From an uncultured Burkholderiales bacterium (GTDB taxonomy: Bacteria > Pseudomonadota > Gammaproteobacteria > Burkholderiales > Burkholderiaceae_C): 26,298 nucleotides of DNA. The position numbers and the translations under genes are program-made. Location of the stretch: assembly GCA_903856995.1 (NCBI GenBank), contig CAIODK010000344.1, positions 1 through 26,298 of the forward strand. The letters run 5' to 3'. The notes beneath the pieces are model-generated. The model searched no databases. It was not told the DNA's origin and worked only from the letters and a program-made list of their open reading frames with translations. Each line of letters opens with the position of its first letter. The stretch's first letter is position 1. Shown here piece by piece: positions 1 through 7,979 of the stretch.

Positions 1-605
1 ACACCCTGCTGCTGACCTACGGCGGCAAGCCGGTGGATCTGAGCCAACCGTTTGAGCGCTTGACCATCCGCGAAGCTATTCTGAAGCACACCGAAGCGGG
101 CGACAACGTCGACAACACGGCATGGCTGATCGAGGCTTTGAAGAAGCTAGGTTTCAAAGAAGACAAAGACAAACTCAGCACACGCAGCTTGGCCAGCTTG
201 CAAGTGATGTACTTTGAAGAGACGGTGGAAGACAAGCTGTGGCAGCCCACCTTTATCTGCGAGCACCCCGTAGAGATCTCACCTTTGGCCCGCGCCAGCG
301 ACGCCAACCCTGAGGTGACCGAACGCTTTGAGCTCTACATCACAGGGCGCGAATTCGGCAACGGCTTTAGCGAGTTGAACGACGCTGAAGACCAAGCCGC
401 CCGCTTCCACGCCCAAGTGGCGGCCAAAGACAGCGGTGACGACGAAGCCATGTTCTACGACCACGACTTCGTACGCGCCCTCGAATACGGTATGCCCCCT
501 ACTGGCGGCTGTGGCATTGGTATTGACCGCTTGATGATGCTGCTGACCGACAGCCCCAGCATCCGCGACGTCATCTTGTTCCCTGCCTTGCGTCACCAAG
601 GTTAA
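1..605 (+). CDS. lysS: Lysyl-tRNA synthetase, class II (3' part)
   Basis: This is the C-terminal 200 residues of the enzyme that charges tRNA-Lys with lysine in the cytoplasm; the 5' part lies beyond the left edge. The reading frame starts at base 3 and ends with TAA at 603-605. It carries the late catalytic core of class II synthetases: the FELYITGREFGNGFSELND stretch, then the motif 3 signature GCGIGIDRLMML near the C terminus, followed by the usual short ending (ILFPALRHQG). No frameshift is seen. It converges with the minus-strand gene ending at 633 across only 27 bp, and I see no clear terminator there. The class II (LysS/LysU) rather than class I assignment is firm. Confidence 0.96.
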   Translation, partial: TLLLTYGGKPVDLSQPFERLTIREAILKHTEAGDNVDNTAWLIEALKKLGFKEDKDKLSTRSLASLQVMYFEETVEDKLWQPTFICEHPVEISPLARASDANPEVTERFELYITGREFGNGFSELNDAEDQAARFHAQVAAKDSGDDEAMFYDHDFVRALEYGMPPTGGCGIGIDRLMMLLTDSPSIRDVILFPALRHQG

Positions 606-632
606 GGGCGAAGCAAGGGCGGCACAGCGGGC

Positions 633-1022
633 TTAGAAAAAGCGGCTGTAGACCGCAACGCCCAAACCGGCAAAGGCCAGCGCCAAGACGGCCAGCAACA
701 GACGGAAGGTTTGGCGTAGCCCGCTCACCGCAGACACCAAACCCGCGTTTTGTTCGGCCAGCTCAGTCACAGTTTGGGTGAGTTGGGTTTGCCGTTGCTG
801 CAGTTCGTCGATCTGCAGTTGGGCTGCGAGCAAGCGGTTTTTTAGCTCGCCGAGGCTGGGCACGTCGTCCGCATGGGCGTTGGGTGTGGCCATGGGCTGC
901 GGAGCGGCGTCAGCACGCTTGCGGTCCATCAAGCTGCGGGCTTTTTCGAGCACCGTGGGCGCGTGGGACAGCACATCCCCCCAGGGGATGACTTTGAGTG
1001 CGGAGAGCCAAGGTATTGCCAT
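633..1022 (-). CDS. Conserved hypothetical coiled-coil protein with C-terminal membrane anchor
   Basis: A 129-residue protein starting MAIPWLSALKVIPWGD. The middle (about residues 60-95) is rich in Leu, Gln and Glu in a heptad-like pattern and probably forms a coiled coil. The last 25 residues are a single hydrophobic segment (LLLAVLALAFAGLGVAVY) ending in SRFF, so it looks tail-anchored with the coiled coil in the cytoplasm. An in-frame ATG at 1067 exists, but the ATG at 1022 fits better: it lies 2 bp after the stop of the Bug receptor gene, which suggests translational coupling. I recall similar proteins of unknown function in Comamonadaceae; no function can be assigned. Confidence 0.8.
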   Translation of the reverse strand: MAIPWLSALKVIPWGDVLSHAPTVLEKARSLMDRKRADAAPQPMATPNAHADDVPSLGELKNRLLAAQLQIDELQQRQTQLTQTVTELAEQNAGLVSAVSGLRQTFRLLLAVLALAFAGLGVAVYSRFF

Positions 1023-1024
1023 GT

Positions 1025-1987
1025 TTACTGAGGCTGAAAGCCGCTGTTCTTGATGAGCTTGGTCCACACTTGCGTGTAGGCACGTTCGCGTTGTTCGAGC
1101 TGGTGTGAGTTCATGTAGCCCACGGTCAGCCCCATTTTGGTGAGCTGTTCGTTCACATCGGGCATGGCCAGCACTTTGGACAAGGCCAAACCAAAATGAT
1201 TGATGGTGGCTTGCGGTGTGGCCGCAGGGGCAAAGATGCCGTAATAAGGCATGTCATCTAGGCCGATCAAGCCCAGTTCAGAAAAGGTGGGCACATCGGG
1301 CAAAGCGGCTTGACGCTTTGAACCCAGCACCGCCACCACGCGCACTTTTCCGGCTTTGTGGTTTTCCATGAAGTCGGGCACCGAGCCCACGCCTGCGGCG
1401 ATTTGGTTGCCCAGCATATCGGCCATCATGGGGGCGCTACCACGATAAGGGGCAGACACCAAATCGAGCTTGAACTTGTCGCCCACCACCTTCACCAAGA
1501 ACTCTGGCGTCGATGCAGGCGCTGGAATACCCACCGCGCCCTTGCTGCCCTGCGCTTTGACCCACGTCACGTATTCGGTGAACGACTTGGCCGGTGTGCC
1601 ACCTGACACGGCATAGGCGTTCACAAACGTCGCAAAGCCAGCCACAGGGGCAAAGTCACGGGCGGGGTCGTAGCCTGGGTTCTTGACCACCAAAGGCAAG
1701 ATGGAAATGGTGTGGTCGTGCGAGAGAAACAACACAGTGCCATCGGCAGGTGCAACCTTTAGTGCTTGCGCTGCCAGTTGGCCGCCTGCACCAGGTTTGT
1801 TCTCCACCACCACGGGTGTACCCAACTCGTCTTTGAGTTTTTCAGCCAAGATGCGGGCCACCGCGTCCGTGCCACCGCCGGGGGGGAAACCCACCATCAG
1901 CTTGATGGTTTTGGTGCTTTGCGCGGCGGCAAATCCACAACTCAAAGCCAAAGCTAAAACGGCAAAGTGACGACGTGCAGACAACAT
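1025..1987 (-). CDS. Bug-family (TTT) periplasmic solute-binding protein
   Basis: A 320-residue receptor of the tripartite tricarboxylate transporter family (Bug/TctC), which binds small organic acids or other solutes in the periplasm. The start at 1987 has GGAG six bases upstream. It opens with a signal peptide (positive MLSARRH, a hydrophobic stretch, then a likely AAAQ cleavage). The family N-terminal signature follows: KLMVGFPPGGGTDAVAR, then VVVENKPGAGG and the FLSHDH region. A longer in-frame start at 2047 would add residues before the signal peptide and overlap the upstream gene, so it is rejected. No TctA/TctB membrane genes lie nearby, as is usual for the many orphan Bug receptors of Burkholderiales. 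The ligand is unknown. Confidence 0.93.
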   Translation of the reverse strand: MLSARRHFAVLALALSCGFAAAQSTKTIKLMVGFPPGGGTDAVARILAEKLKDELGTPVVVENKPGAGGQLAAQALKVAPADGTVLFLSHDHTISILPLVVKNPGYDPARDFAPVAGFATFVNAYAVSGGTPAKSFTEYVTWVKAQGSKGAVGIPAPASTPEFLVKVVGDKFKLDLVSAPYRGSAPMMADMLGNQIAAGVGSVPDFMENHKAGKVRVVAVLGSKRQAALPDVPTFSELGLIGLDDMPYYGIFAPAATPQATINHFGLALSKVLAMPDVNEQLTKMGLTVGYMNSHQLEQRERAYTQVWTKLIKNSGFQPQ

Positions 1988-2009
1988 GGCTGACTCCAAA
2001 CGAAGAGGC

Positions 2010-2207
2010 TTAAGGTTGACTTGAATTGGCGAGGGGGGGCTCACCATCCGGATTTTGCACGTGATCAGGGTCTAGCTCTGGATTCTCACCGAACTCACCA
2101 TCGGGCGAACCTTTACGGGTTTCGCGTTCACGCAATTTATCTTCTTTCTTCTTTTTCTTGGCCAGCTCGCGTTGACGTTTTTCGTAGTTGTAATTGGGGG
2201 TTGCCAT
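2010..2207 (-). CDS. Small highly charged conserved hypothetical protein
   Basis: A 65-residue protein beginning MATPNYNYEKRQRELAKKKKK. The N-terminal half is very basic (a Lys/Arg-rich likely helix); the C-terminal half is acidic and Pro/Asp/Glu-rich (GEFGENPELDPDHVQNPDGE). There is no signal peptide, membrane segment or cysteine. I recognise the opening MATPNYNYEKRQRELAKKK pattern as common in small uncharacterised Burkholderiales proteins. It follows nagZ by 36 bp on the same strand and precedes the Bug gene by 22 bp. The charge split suggests nucleic-acid or ribosome binding, but this is only a guess. Confidence 0.75.
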   Translation of the reverse strand: MATPNYNYEKRQRELAKKKKKEDKLRERETRKGSPDGEFGENPELDPDHVQNPDGEPPLANSSQP

Positions 2208-2243
2208 GTGAGCTTTCGTGAAGAGTAAAAGACGTGCAGTTGC

Positions 2244-3326
2244 TTAAGGCAGCAGGTCCAAAGCCCGCACATAGGCGGGGTGGGTCATCAGCGCATCCCA
2301 AGCTAGCGCCGCAGTTTTTGGCAGCAGTGCGCGACGACGTTGTTCGCTCGCGTCACTGGCATGCCATTGGCTTTTAACAAGACGTTCTGTCAAGCCAGCG
2401 AGCATGTCATCCAGCCCGTGGCCATCGCCAATGCTTTGATTACACAACAAAATCAAATCGCAACCTGCGTTCAACGCAGCCACGCCCGCCTCGGCAAAGC
2501 TGACAGAGCGACCTTCGATGCAACGGGCACCTTCCATCGACAAGTCATCGCTGAAGATGGCGCCGTTGAAATGCAATTGGCCGCGCAAGATGTCTTGCAA
2601 CCAGTGTGGCGAAAAACCGGCAGGCAACGCATCGACCTTGGGGTAGATGACGTGTGCAGGCATCACGCTGGTGAGAGTGGTGGTGAGCCATTGGTAAGGC
2701 AAGGCGCAGTCGCCCATGATGGCCTTGAGGCTGCGCTTGTCGACGGGAATGGCCACATGCGAATCGGCCTTCACAAAACCGTGGCCTGGGAAGTGTTTGC
2801 CACAGTTGGCCATGTCTGCCAGCAGCAAGCCATGCATGACGCTCTTGGCCAGCGTGGTGGCCACACGCGGGTCGCGGTGGAACGAGCGGTCGCCAATGAC
2901 ACCGCTCTCGCCGTGGTCAAGGTCAAGCACGGGGGTGAAGCTGAAGTCCACGCCGCAAGCGCGCAGCTCGCTGGCCAGCACATAGCCACAGGCAGTGGCG
3001 GCGTCCATGGCGGCCATCGCGCCGCTGCCGGGCTGATCTTTTTTGTCCTTCATCCACAATTCGCCCAAGGCGCGCATGGGCGGGATGTGGGTGAAACCAT
3101 CGTTGCGAAAGCGCTGTACGCGTCCGCCTTCGTGGTCCACACAAATCAGCAAGTCTGGGCGTGCAGCCTTGATGTCAGCGCACAGTTGCGTGATCTGTTG
3201 GCGGTTGACCCAGTTTCGGCCAAACAAAATGACGCCACCCGCGAGTGGGTGTTTCAAGCGCTTGCGATCAGCCGCTGTGAGTTGCGTGCCGGCGATGTCA
3301 AAAATGAGGGGGGCGTGGTGAGACAT
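2244..3326 (-). CDS. nagZ: Beta-N-acetylhexosaminidase NagZ
   Basis: A 360-residue cytoplasmic glycoside hydrolase of family 3 that removes GlcNAc from anhydro-muropeptides during peptidoglycan recycling. The sequence shows the family core: GGVILFGRNW, then CVDHEGGRVQRF near residues 62-73. KHFPGHGFVKADSH follows around 177-190, with the His/Asp of the flexible catalytic loop. IFSDDLSMEGA around 257-267 carries the Asp nucleophile. Length matches the family. It is the last gene of the lepA operon, 3 bp after acpS. In organisms with an inducible AmpC, NagZ also produces the inducer muropeptides; no ampC is seen here. Confidence 0.96.
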   Translation of the reverse strand: MSHHAPLIFDIAGTQLTAADRKRLKHPLAGGVILFGRNWVNRQQITQLCADIKAARPDLLICVDHEGGRVQRFRNDGFTHIPPMRALGELWMKDKKDQPGSGAMAAMDAATACGYVLASELRACGVDFSFTPVLDLDHGESGVIGDRSFHRDPRVATTLAKSVMHGLLLADMANCGKHFPGHGFVKADSHVAIPVDKRSLKAIMGDCALPYQWLTTTLTSVMPAHVIYPKVDALPAGFSPHWLQDILRGQLHFNGAIFSDDLSMEGARCIEGRSVSFAEAGVAALNAGCDLILLCNQSIGDGHGLDDMLAGLTERLVKSQWHASDASEQRRRALLPKTAALAWDALMTHPAYVRALDLLP

Positions 3327-3329
3327 AAC

Positions 3330-3725
3330 TTAGCTGTTCTTTTCAACAACACAAAAACTCGTCGCGTAATCAGACTCGTCGCTCACACTGACGTGCGCTG
3401 TGAGGCCTTTGGCTTCAAACCATTCTTTGAGCACTCCGTGCAGCACGATCACAGGCTGGCCACTGGGCAGCTTGGTCACTTCGCACAACCGCCACGTCAT
3501 GGGCATGCGCATGCCTAAGCCAATGGCTTTGCTAAAAGCTTCTTTGGCCGAAAACCGCGTGGCCACATAGCGCACGCCGCGTTCGGGCCAACGCTCACAG
3601 CGGACTCGGTAGGTGTTGAGTTCGTTGTCGCTCAGTACTTTTTTCGCAAAGCGTTCGCCGTGCTTCTCTAACGACGCACGGATGCGACGAATGTCGCAAA
3701 TGTCGGTGCCAATGCCGTACATCAT
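3330..3725 (-). CDS. acpS: Holo-[acyl-carrier-protein] synthase AcpS
   Basis: Transfers 4'-phosphopantetheine from CoA to the active serine of acyl carrier protein, making ACP functional for fatty-acid synthesis. The 131-residue protein has both family motifs: GIGTDICDIRRI at the start (Mg-binding Asp) and RFSAKEAFSKAIG in the middle (Glu and Lys). The ATG at 3725 overlaps the pdxJ stop as ATGA, giving coupled translation; a second ATG follows at 3722, and upstream in-frame codons are not needed. Its substrate ACP is encoded about 10 kb away (13452-13691) in the fab cluster of this window. pdxJ-acpS adjacency is conserved across proteobacteria. Confidence 0.96.
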   Translation of the reverse strand: MMYGIGTDICDIRRIRASLEKHGERFAKKVLSDNELNTYRVRCERWPERGVRYVATRFSAKEAFSKAIGLGMRMPMTWRLCEVTKLPSGQPVIVLHGVLKEWFEAKGLTAHVSVSDESDYATSFCVVEKNS

Positions 3726-4468
3726 GTTGGGAGGCAAGCGCGATAAGCGCGGATGGTGTCGCCGTAGCCCAGCTCTAGCGCATCGGCAATCAGGGCGTGG
3801 CCAATGGAGACCTCTTGCACACCGGGCACGATGCTCAAGAAAGTGTGCAAGTTGTCGCGGTTCAAGTCGTGGCCGGCGTTGATGCCTAAGCCTACGCGCA
3901 GCGCTGCTTCGGCGGTAGCTTTGAAGGTGGCCAACACCTCGGTTTGTTTGGGTGTGCCATAGGTCGAGGCATACGTCTCGGTGTACAGCTCCACACGGTC
4001 TGCGCCGACGGCCTTGGCTGCTGCCATCGCTTCAGGAATGGGGTCCATGAACAGGCTCACGCGCACGCCCAAAGCTTTGGCTTCGGCGATCAGGGGTTTC
4101 AAGCGCTCGGCGTCTTGCGGGAAGCTCCAGCCGTGGTCGCTGGTGAATTGGCCTTCGCCGTCAGGCACAAACGTCACTTGATGGGGGCGCACTTGGCGCA
4201 CAAAGTCCATCAGGTTATGGAAGGGGTTGCCCTCGATGTTGAACTCGCGGTCGGGCCAGGCTTTGAGTAAAACGGCCAGATCGAACACGTCGTCGCTGCG
4301 AATGTGGCGGGCATCGGGGCGTGGGTGCACGGTGATGCCGGCTGCGCCTGCCTCAAGACACAGCGTGGCGGCACGGGTGACGCTGGGAATACCCAAATGG
4401 CGTGTGTTGCGCACCAGGGCCACTTTGTTGAGGTTGACCGACAAGGCGGTTTTTGTGTGTTTGGACAT
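3722..4468 (-). CDS. pdxJ: Pyridoxine 5'-phosphate synthase PdxJ
   Basis: Condenses 1-deoxyxylulose 5-phosphate with aminoacetone phosphate in the last step of de novo vitamin B6 synthesis. The 248-residue TIM barrel has the expected motifs in order: LSVNLNKVALVRNTR, GITVHPRPDARHI (phosphate/active-site His and Arg), FNIEGNP (catalytic Glu), GHDLNRDN and IGHALIADAL. The reading frame stays open upstream to 4663, but those 65 extra codons lie inside recO in another frame and show no family similarity. The ATG at 4468 gives the standard N terminus, 8 bp after recO. It overlaps acpS by 4 bp at its 3' end. Confidence 0.96.
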   Translation of the reverse strand: MSKHTKTALSVNLNKVALVRNTRHLGIPSVTRAATLCLEAGAAGITVHPRPDARHIRSDDVFDLAVLLKAWPDREFNIEGNPFHNLMDFVRQVRPHQVTFVPDGEGQFTSDHGWSFPQDAERLKPLIAEAKALGVRVSLFMDPIPEAMAAAKAVGADRVELYTETYASTYGTPKQTEVLATFKATAEAALRVGLGINAGHDLNRDNLHTFLSIVPGVQEVSIGHALIADALELGYGDTIRAYRACLPT

Positions 4469-4476
4469 TGCGTAAA

Positions 4477-5298
4477 TCAAAGAGATTGCAGGTCGATCAT
4501 CATCTGCCGAGTGCGCAGTGTTTGAACCCCGCAATGGTAGTGCAGCAAGGCCCTTAGCTGCCCCTGCAAGGCGTTGCGTTGCTCGGCGGGTAGCTCCGCA
4601 CACAAACGCAGTGTGGCGGTGAAGGGCGTGTCTGTGGTGAGGCTGTCGTGCAGTTGCAGCCAAACGCTGCCTGCGAGGCCTGCACGGTCTTGGGCGTTGT
4701 GCGCACGCAAGCCGCCTTCGGCCACCAACAGATACAGCGCATCAGGCTGCAAGGCCGCGAGCGTGAGGGTTTGGGTGTTGAGCTCTGGCAAGAAACCAAT
4801 GTCACGTAACAGCAGCAGTTCAAAGGCGCGCAGCGCAGGCGCGATCGTGCCTTCGTGGCCCGAGGCCAGCACCTGCACCACTTGGCGGTACAGGTCAAAC
4901 AAACTGGGGTGTGGGTCGTCACGCGCCAGCAAGCGCAGCAACAACTCGTTGATGTAGTAGCCCGACAACAAGGCCTCGCCCATGGGCATGATGTGACCGC
5001 CCACCCACTCTGCGCCTTTGAGCGTGCGTATCTCGGCATCGCCCGAATAGCTGACGGACAGCGGCTGCAAGGGCAGCAACACGGGGCGAAAGTTGGAACT
5101 GGGTTTTTTGGCGCCTTTGGCCACCAAAGCCACCCGGCCAAAGTGGCGGGTGAAGGTTTCCAAAATCAAACTGGACTCGCTCCAGTCGTAGCGGTGCACC
5201 ACGAACGCAGGCTCGTCATTGATGCGGGGAATGCCCCGCGATATCGTGAATGTGCTGGGCTTACTCGTAGCCAAAGCTACGCACCCGCGCTGCATCAT
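4477..5298 (-). CDS. recO: DNA repair protein RecO
   Basis: RecO helps load RecA on SSB-coated single-stranded DNA in the RecFOR pathway. It shows the N-terminal OB-fold pattern (FVVHRYDWSESSLILETFTRHFGRVALVAKGAKK) with the usual FRPVLLPLQPL stretch, then a Leu-rich helical middle. The start is uncertain. ATG codons at 5298/5295 give 273 or 272 residues and overlap the end of era by about 38 bp; a TTG at 5274 would shorten it by eight residues. A strong GC hairpin (5224-5239) lies just after the era stop, inside the first recO codons. There is no obvious zinc-binding Cys cluster. Confidence 0.93.
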   Translation of the reverse strand: MMQRGCVALATSKPSTFTISRGIPRINDEPAFVVHRYDWSESSLILETFTRHFGRVALVAKGAKKPSSNFRPVLLPLQPLSVSYSGDAEIRTLKGAEWVGGHIMPMGEALLSGYYINELLLRLLARDDPHPSLFDLYRQVVQVLASGHEGTIAPALRAFELLLLRDIGFLPELNTQTLTLAALQPDALYLLVAEGGLRAHNAQDRAGLAGSVWLQLHDSLTTDTPFTATLRLCAELPAEQRNALQGQLRALLHYHCGVQTLRTRQMMIDLQSL

Positions 5299-6271
5299 CG
5301 GCCCAACCCGAGCGCACTTTGACCCACAGCTCTAGGAACACTTTGGCGTCATAGAGTTTTTCTAGCTCGGTGCGGGCTTCCATGCCCATGCGCTTCAAGC
5401 GCTCGCCTTTGTCGCCAATGACCATGGCTTTGTGGCCATCGCGCTCGACCACGATGGTGGCGGCAATGCGCACCAACCGTTTGACGCCTTTGGTCTTGCC
5501 CTTTTCTTCTTCGAATTTGTCGATGATGACGGTCGAGGTGTAGGGCAATTCGTCGCCGGTCAAGCGAAAGAGTTTTTCACGCACCATTTCAGCGGCCATG
5601 AACTTTTCGCTTCGATCGGTCAGCTCGTCTGCCGCGTACATCCACGCTTGCTCTGGCAAGTACTTTTCGCAAATGCCCAAGAGGCGTTGCACGTCTTTGT
5701 CGTTCTTGGCCGACATAGGAACGATCTCAGCAAAGGGGTGACGTTCTTGCATAGCTTGGAGCCAAAGCATGATGTCGGCACGGTTTTTCATCGAATCGAG
5801 TTTGTTCGCCACCAACAGCGTGGGGATGCCTTGTGCCAGCAGCGACAACACGCGCTCATCGGCTGGCGTGAAGCTGCCCGCTTCGACCACCAACAACACC
5901 AAGTCCACATCACCCACCGCACCTTGCACGGTTTTGTTGAGCGATTTGTTCAGGGCGTTGCCGTGAATGGTTTGAAAACCGGGGGTGTCGACAAACACAA
6001 ACTGCGCGGAGCCTTGCGTGTGCATGCCCGTGATGCGGTGGCGCGTGGTCTGAGCTTTGCGTGAGGTGATGCTGATTTTCTGACCCACCAAAGCGTTGAG
6101 CAAGGTGGACTTGCCCACGTTGGGTTTGCCAACAATAGCGATCAGGCCGCAGCGCTGGTCTGCGGGGGCGACCGCAGCTTGGCTGGCGACGACACGGTTG
6201 CCTTTGCTGGCAGCCAACATGGCATCAATGTCTTGCTGGCTTTGCGGGTTGTTTGAAGGAGTGGCCGTCAT
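5261..6271 (-). CDS. era: Ribosome-assembly GTPase Era
   Basis: Essential GTPase that binds the 3' end of 16S rRNA and assists 30S maturation. The 336-residue protein contains the P-loop GKPNVGKST (about 48-56), the TTRHR switch region, DTPG, NKLD, and a C-terminal KH domain (VIGDKGERLKRMG) that binds RNA. It has about 40 residues before the G domain, longer than the E. coli protein. The ATG overlaps the rnc stop as ATGA. Coupling RNase III with Era is conserved, and both act in rRNA maturation. Confidence 0.97.
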   Translation of the reverse strand: MTATPSNNPQSQQDIDAMLAASKGNRVVASQAAVAPADQRCGLIAIVGKPNVGKSTLLNALVGQKISITSRKAQTTRHRITGMHTQGSAQFVFVDTPGFQTIHGNALNKSLNKTVQGAVGDVDLVLLVVEAGSFTPADERVLSLLAQGIPTLLVANKLDSMKNRADIMLWLQAMQERHPFAEIVPMSAKNDKDVQRLLGICEKYLPEQAWMYAADELTDRSEKFMAAEMVREKLFRLTGDELPYTSTVIIDKFEEEKGKTKGVKRLVRIAATIVVERDGHKAMVIGDKGERLKRMGMEARTELEKLYDAKVFLELWVKVRSGWADDAARVRSFGYE

Positions 6272-6987
6272 TTGAGCTCTTTGATGATTTCGAGCATGGC
6301 TGCTGCGGCGGCTTGCTCTCCTGCGCGGCGTGAGCCGCCAATGCCACGCTCGCAGCGGGCTAGTTCTGGAACTTCACATTCCACATCGAACGTTTGTTTG
6401 TGCGCGGCACCTAAAGTACCCACCACACGGTAGATGGGCAGCTTGAACTTGCGTGCTTGCAGCCATTCTTGTAACTCGGTTTTAGCATCTTTGCCAACCG
6501 CTTGCATCTCAGGGTTAACCTCCACCTTGGCAAAGATGCGCTGTACCAGCGCATCCGCCGCGATGTAGCCTGCGTCGAGGTACACAGCGCCCAACACGGC
6601 TTCCAAAGCATCGGCCAAGATGGATGGACGTTTTTGCCCACCTGAATTCATCTCGCCCTCACCCAACCGCAAGATGCCAGACAAGCCCATCTCTACGGCC
6701 AAGTGGTGGAGTGTGTCTTGTTTGACCAAGTTTGCGCGTACGCGCGAGAGGTCGCCCTCAGGCAGGGTATTTAGACGTTGGTACAACAAGCTGGCAACCG
6801 CCAAGTTGAGCACCGAATCGCCCAAAAACTCTAGGCGTTCATTGTGGTCGGAGCTGAAGCTGCGGTGCGTCAACGCTTGTGTGAGCAACGCAGGGTTTTG
6901 AAACGTGTATTCCAAGCGCGCCTGAAGCGTCTCATGAATTTGTTGTTGAGACGGACTCAGACGGGCGGTGCGTACGCTGGATGTCAT
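6268..6987 (-). CDS. rnc: Ribonuclease III
   Basis: Cleaves double-stranded RNA, including pre-rRNA stems and regulatory duplexes. The 239-residue protein has the nuclease signature NERLEFLGDS (about 49-58, with catalytic Glu/Asp), the second acidic site in DALEAVLGAVYLDAG, and a C-terminal double-stranded RNA-binding domain (KTELQEWLQARK through the GSRRAGEQAAAAAML helix). The ATG overlaps the lepB stop (ATGA), and its own stop overlaps era. In E. coli RNase III controls its own operon by cleaving the leader; here rnc is third in the operon, so the lepA leader would be the place to look. Confidence 0.97.
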   Translation of the reverse strand: MTSSVRTARLSPSQQQIHETLQARLEYTFQNPALLTQALTHRSFSSDHNERLEFLGDSVLNLAVASLLYQRLNTLPEGDLSRVRANLVKQDTLHHLAVEMGLSGILRLGEGEMNSGGQKRPSILADALEAVLGAVYLDAGYIAADALVQRIFAKVEVNPEMQAVGKDAKTELQEWLQARKFKLPIYRVVGTLGAAHKQTFDVECEVPELARCERGIGGSRRAGEQAAAAAMLEIIKELK

Positions 6988-7979
6988 TGAAATGCGCCGA
7001 TGCGCGCGAGGTTGCCAAAGTTCATCCAGACAAAGAAGGCTTTGCCAACGATGTTTTTCTCTGGCACAAAGCCCCAGTAGCGCGAGTCGAGAGAGTTGTC
7101 GCGGTTGTCACCCATCATGAAGTAATGGCCAGCAGGTACTTTGCAGGTCACGCCTTCGACGGTGTAGTGGCAATTTTCTTTGAAGGCAAAGTCGTCAGCA
7201 CCTGGGATGAACGAAGGACGGTCTTTGTCATTCAACACATTGTGCTTGCGCAGGCCTGTCATCTCGGAAGGTTTGGTGCCTAAGGGCATCTGCTCTTCGA
7301 ACTGCGTGATGTAGCGCAGGCTGTCTTGCTCAAAGAAATCAGCGCGCGGGTCTTTGCTGACCGCTTGGCCATTGATGGTGAGTTGCTTATTCAAATACGC
7401 AATGTCGTCACCCGGAACGCCGACCACACGCTTGATGTAGTCAAGGCTTGGCTTGGGTGGGTAACGGAACACCATCACGTCGCCGCGCTGCACGGGGTTA
7501 CCCTCGGTCAGTTTGAGGTTGATGACGGGCAAACGCACGCCATAGTGGAACTTGTTCACCAAAATTAAGTCGCCGACCCAGAGGGTTGGAATCATCGAAC
7601 CCGATGGGATCTTGAAGGGCTCAAACAGAAATGAGCGCAACACGAACACCACGGCGATGACAGGGAATAAACCGGCGGTCCAGTCCAGCCACCAAGGTTG
7701 CATGTACAGACGCTCTTTGGCGGCTGTCACGTTCACATCGGTTTGGGTGATGCCCTGCTTGTTCAGCTCTGCCGTGCGCATGTCGGCCTTGGCCTGCAAG
7801 CGATCCGCTGCTGCTTTGCGCTGAGGCAAGAAATAGAACTGCTCGGCCAACCAGTAAATACCAGTCACCACAGTTGCCATGAACATGAGCAAGGCAAAGT
7901 TGCCTTCGATCATGCCCACGTACCAAAACCCAGCGTAGCCTACAAAGGCTGCCAGTACGAATGCGGTCAATGTAGCCAT
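6984..7979 (-). CDS. lepB: Signal peptidase I
   Basis: Inner-membrane serine protease that removes signal peptides from exported proteins. Two N-terminal membrane helices are visible (about residues 3-22 and 28-48), then a third hydrophobic stretch (about 101-116) before the catalytic region. PSGSMIPTL holds the nucleophile Ser128 and DYIKRVVGVPGD holds the general base Lys183. The C-terminal GDNRDNSLDSRYWG box is intact. The ATG at 7979 shares one base with the lepA stop (TGATG); a TTG at 7982 is less likely. The protein is 331 residues. The exported proteins of this window (Bug receptor, DegQ) are likely substrates. Confidence 0.97.
   Translation of the reverse strand: MATLTAFVLAAFVGYAGFWYVGMIEGNFALLMFMATVVTGIYWLAEQFYFLPQRKAAADRLQAKADMRTAELNKQGITQTDVNVTAAKERLYMQPWWLDWTAGLFPVIAVVFVLRSFLFEPFKIPSGSMIPTLWVGDLILVNKFHYGVRLPVINLKLTEGNPVQRGDVMVFRYPPKPSLDYIKRVVGVPGDDIAYLNKQLTINGQAVSKDPRADFFEQDSLRYITQFEEQMPLGTKPSEMTGLRKHNVLNDKDRPSFIPGADDFAFKENCHYTVEGVTCKVPAGHYFMMGDNRDNSLDSRYWGFVPEKNIVGKAFFVWMNFGNLARIGAFQ

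Noticed and set aside
2340..3518. 392-codon plus-strand open frame opposite nagZ and acpS
   Set aside because: It lies antisense to two clear enzymes, has no ribosome binding site or known motif, and its composition fits the mirror of coding DNA.
4469..4663. 65-residue N-terminal extension of pdxJ
   Set aside because: These codons overlap recO in another frame, show no PdxJ similarity, and the standard N terminus begins at 4468.
5432..6064. 210-codon plus-strand frame opposite era
   Set aside because: Antisense to the G domain and KH domain of Era; His-rich translation is typical of shadow frames here.
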